NCBI GenBank assembly: GCA_937920575.1
Contig: CAKZSF010000130.1
Location: 1 to 6,478 of the forward strand
Direction: 5' to 3'
Length of the DNA: 6,478 bases
Source: an uncultured Sphingomonadaceae bacterium
GTDB lineage: Bacteria; Pseudomonadota; Alphaproteobacteria; Sphingomonadales; Sphingomonadaceae
Part shown: piece after piece, positions 5,424 to 6,478 of the stretch
Position numbering within the stretch: the first letter of the stretch is position 1
Layout: every line of letters begins with the position of its first letter
Notes under the pieces: generated by a model
What the model was told of the DNA's origin: nothing
Databases searched by the model: none
The model's input: only the letters and a program-made list of their open reading frames with translations
Made by a program: the position numbers and the translations under genes

Positions 5424-5615
5424 TTAAAAAATATCCGAATTCTCTTCAATCGTATCACCCGCATCTTCGGCGAGCCGGTAAATCACTTCCTGCGTGATGT
5501 TAATGTTGAGCTCGATCACGATGGGTTTGTCCGGCGCTTCCACCGTTACACATCCACCGATGCCGAGAGCCATCACTCCCACCAAAACTGCTCTGATTGC
5601 GCCCCGTCTTTTCAT
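5424..5615 (-). CDS. ynbE: YnbE family outer-membrane lipoprotein
   Basis: 63-residue lipoprotein from the ATG at 5615: basic start MKRRGAIR, hydrophobic core, and lipobox GIGGC with Cys22 as the acylated residue. The short mature part contains VEAPDKPIVIELNINITQEVIYRL and ends EENSDIF, closely resembling E. coli YnbE, whose strands stack and complete a beta bridge with the C-terminus of YdbH. Length matches the family (about 60 residues). The ribosome site AAGGG is only 4 bases upstream. An in-frame ATG at 5714 overlapping the ydbH stop (ATGA) would add 33 residues but bury the lipobox at residue 55. The gene lies between ydbH and ydbL, the same order as in E. coli. Confidence 0.85.
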   Translation of the reverse strand: MKRRGAIRAVLVGVMALGIGGCVTVEAPDKPIVIELNINITQEVIYRLAEDAGDTIEENSDIF

Positions 5616-5710
5616 ACGGCCCTTATGCGCAGCACAGCAGCACACAGTCAATTTCGATAATGGTTTGGAGCATCTTGGCTTGATGGACGCTGAATGGCCC
5701 ATTCGGAGGA

Positions 5711-6478
5711 TCATTCATCTAGTCTCTCCACGGTTTCTTGCAGCGTCTCTGCCTCGCGCGGTGGCAACCCACGATCGTCAGCCACCAACCCCACATCGCG
5801 CGGGTCTCTGACAAAAGACGGATCATACAGCGATCTCAGCGATGTGAGCAGCTTGTAGAATGGTGCCTTGATGTTGACGTTAAATTCAATCGGCAGTTCG
5901 GCAATCTGGCGGGTGATGAAGTTCTGATTGGCGCCCTCGCCTTGGGAAACGCCGTCAAACTGGATTTTCGTAACCAGGTCACCCGTCAACGGTCCATCAA
6001 TTTGAACTGACATGCTTTCAAAATCGAGTGAACGTAGCGAACGGAACGCGAAATTGGCGATTGCGCCCATATCCTCGTAAGTCAGTTCGCCGACATAAGA
6101 CAGGTTCCCGCCTGGGTCGCGCGCGGTAAGCTTGCCCCCGACGATGCGCCCATCCACGCCTTCGAACACCAATGGCAACTCGCCATCAAAAGTGCCCGTA
6201 GCGCTAATATTGCCCAGCTCCATCTGTTGAATGAACTGTGCCGCTTCAGCACCTTTGATGACCATCGTGAACTCACGGCGTTCTTCACTGGAAAAGCCAA
6301 ACCGGGATGGCTTTAACGTCAAGGTGCCACCTAGGAACGGCCAAGTCCCCTCCTGCAACATCAGTATCTCGCCATTCTCAATGCGATAATCGAGCATTCC
6401 GTCAAAGACCTCGATGCCCGGATTGATCGATTGAACGGCGATCTGCTGGTCTGGCGGGGTCGTAAAATTCAGCAAGTC
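5711..6478 (-). CDS. ydbH: YdbH family AsmA-like intermembrane lipid-transport protein, 3' part
   Basis: C-terminal 255 residues of a large protein whose 5' part lies beyond the window; E. coli YdbH is close to 880 residues. The visible part is built of repeated short beta strands (for example TLTLKPSRFGFS, FTMVIKGAEAAQFIQQM, ISATGTFDGELPLVFEGVDGRIVGGKLTA), as expected for the beta-groove of AsmA-like proteins. Close to the C-terminus, ELPIEFNVNIKAPFYKLLTSLRSLYDP matches the conserved ending of the YdbH family, the region that contacts YnbE. A more acidic tail of about 35 residues follows, ending VERLDE. YdbH is anchored in the inner membrane by its N-terminus (not seen) and shares phospholipid export with TamB and YhdP in E. 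coli. Assignment rests on the C-terminal motif plus the ynbE-ydbL neighbours; TamB is less likely. Confidence 0.87.
   Translation of the reverse strand, partial: DLLNFTTPPDQQIAVQSINPGIEVFDGMLDYRIENGEILMLQEGTWPFLGGTLTLKPSRFGFSSEERREFTMVIKGAEAAQFIQQMELGNISATGTFDGELPLVFEGVDGRIVGGKLTARDPGGNLSYVGELTYEDMGAIANFAFRSLRSLDFESMSVQIDGPLTGDLVTKIQFDGVSQGEGANQNFITRQIAELPIEFNVNIKAPFYKLLTSLRSLYDPSFVRDPRDVGLVADDRGLPPREAETLQETVERLDE

Noticed and set aside
5414..5464. Extended YdbL start at ATG 5464
   Set aside because: It would put 17 basic/hydrophobic residues before a normal signal peptide and overlap ynbE; the ATG at 5413 has a well-placed ribosome site.

Overview
The window looks like chromosome of an alphaproteobacterium, most likely a sphingomonad of the Erythrobacteraceae type. 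The evidence is the Fo ATP synthase cluster in the order I-a-c-b'-b with no F1 genes after it, the paired b' and b stalk subunits, the mitochondrial-like His/Glu arrangement in subunit a, GC-rich coding sequence, and the start of subunit a (MAAEEGKVDPM..., read from a GTG). The family placement is inference from protein resemblance; no search was run.

Layout: (1) Bases 1-1544, plus strand: the 3' part of a glyoxalase II gene (gloB), followed 5 bases later by an NADPH:quinone oxidoreductase-like gene. (2) Bases 1554-2165, minus strand: a small PepSY-associated membrane protein converging on the oxidoreductase with only 9 bases between the two stop codons. (3) Bases 2178-4867, minus strand: the Fo operon atpI-atpB-atpE-atpF2-atpF, with a candidate promoter at its head and a rho-independent terminator at its tail. 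Two non-coding gaps flank atpE: an AU-rich translation-initiation region before it and a GC-rich hairpin after it. Both fit the need to make many more c subunits than a, b or b'. (4) Bases 4868-5014: upstream region of the atp promoter, holding a 9-bp direct repeat (CACGGGTGT twice, 51 bp apart) around an inverted repeat. (5) Bases 5015-6478, minus strand: the tail of a ydbH-like gene, then ynbE and ydbL. In E. coli this trio builds a bridge for phospholipid movement between the inner and outer membranes.

All minus-strand genes could in principle be one long transcriptional direction (ydbH, ynbE, ydbL, then the atp genes). No clear terminator separates ydbL from the atp promoter, so some read-through into the ATP synthase operon is possible. 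I did not find a CRISPR array, an insertion sequence, an RNA gene or an evidently novel multi-gene system. The most interesting material is regulatory (around atpE and upstream of atpI), plus the divergent alphaproteobacterial version of the YdbH-YnbE-YdbL bridge.
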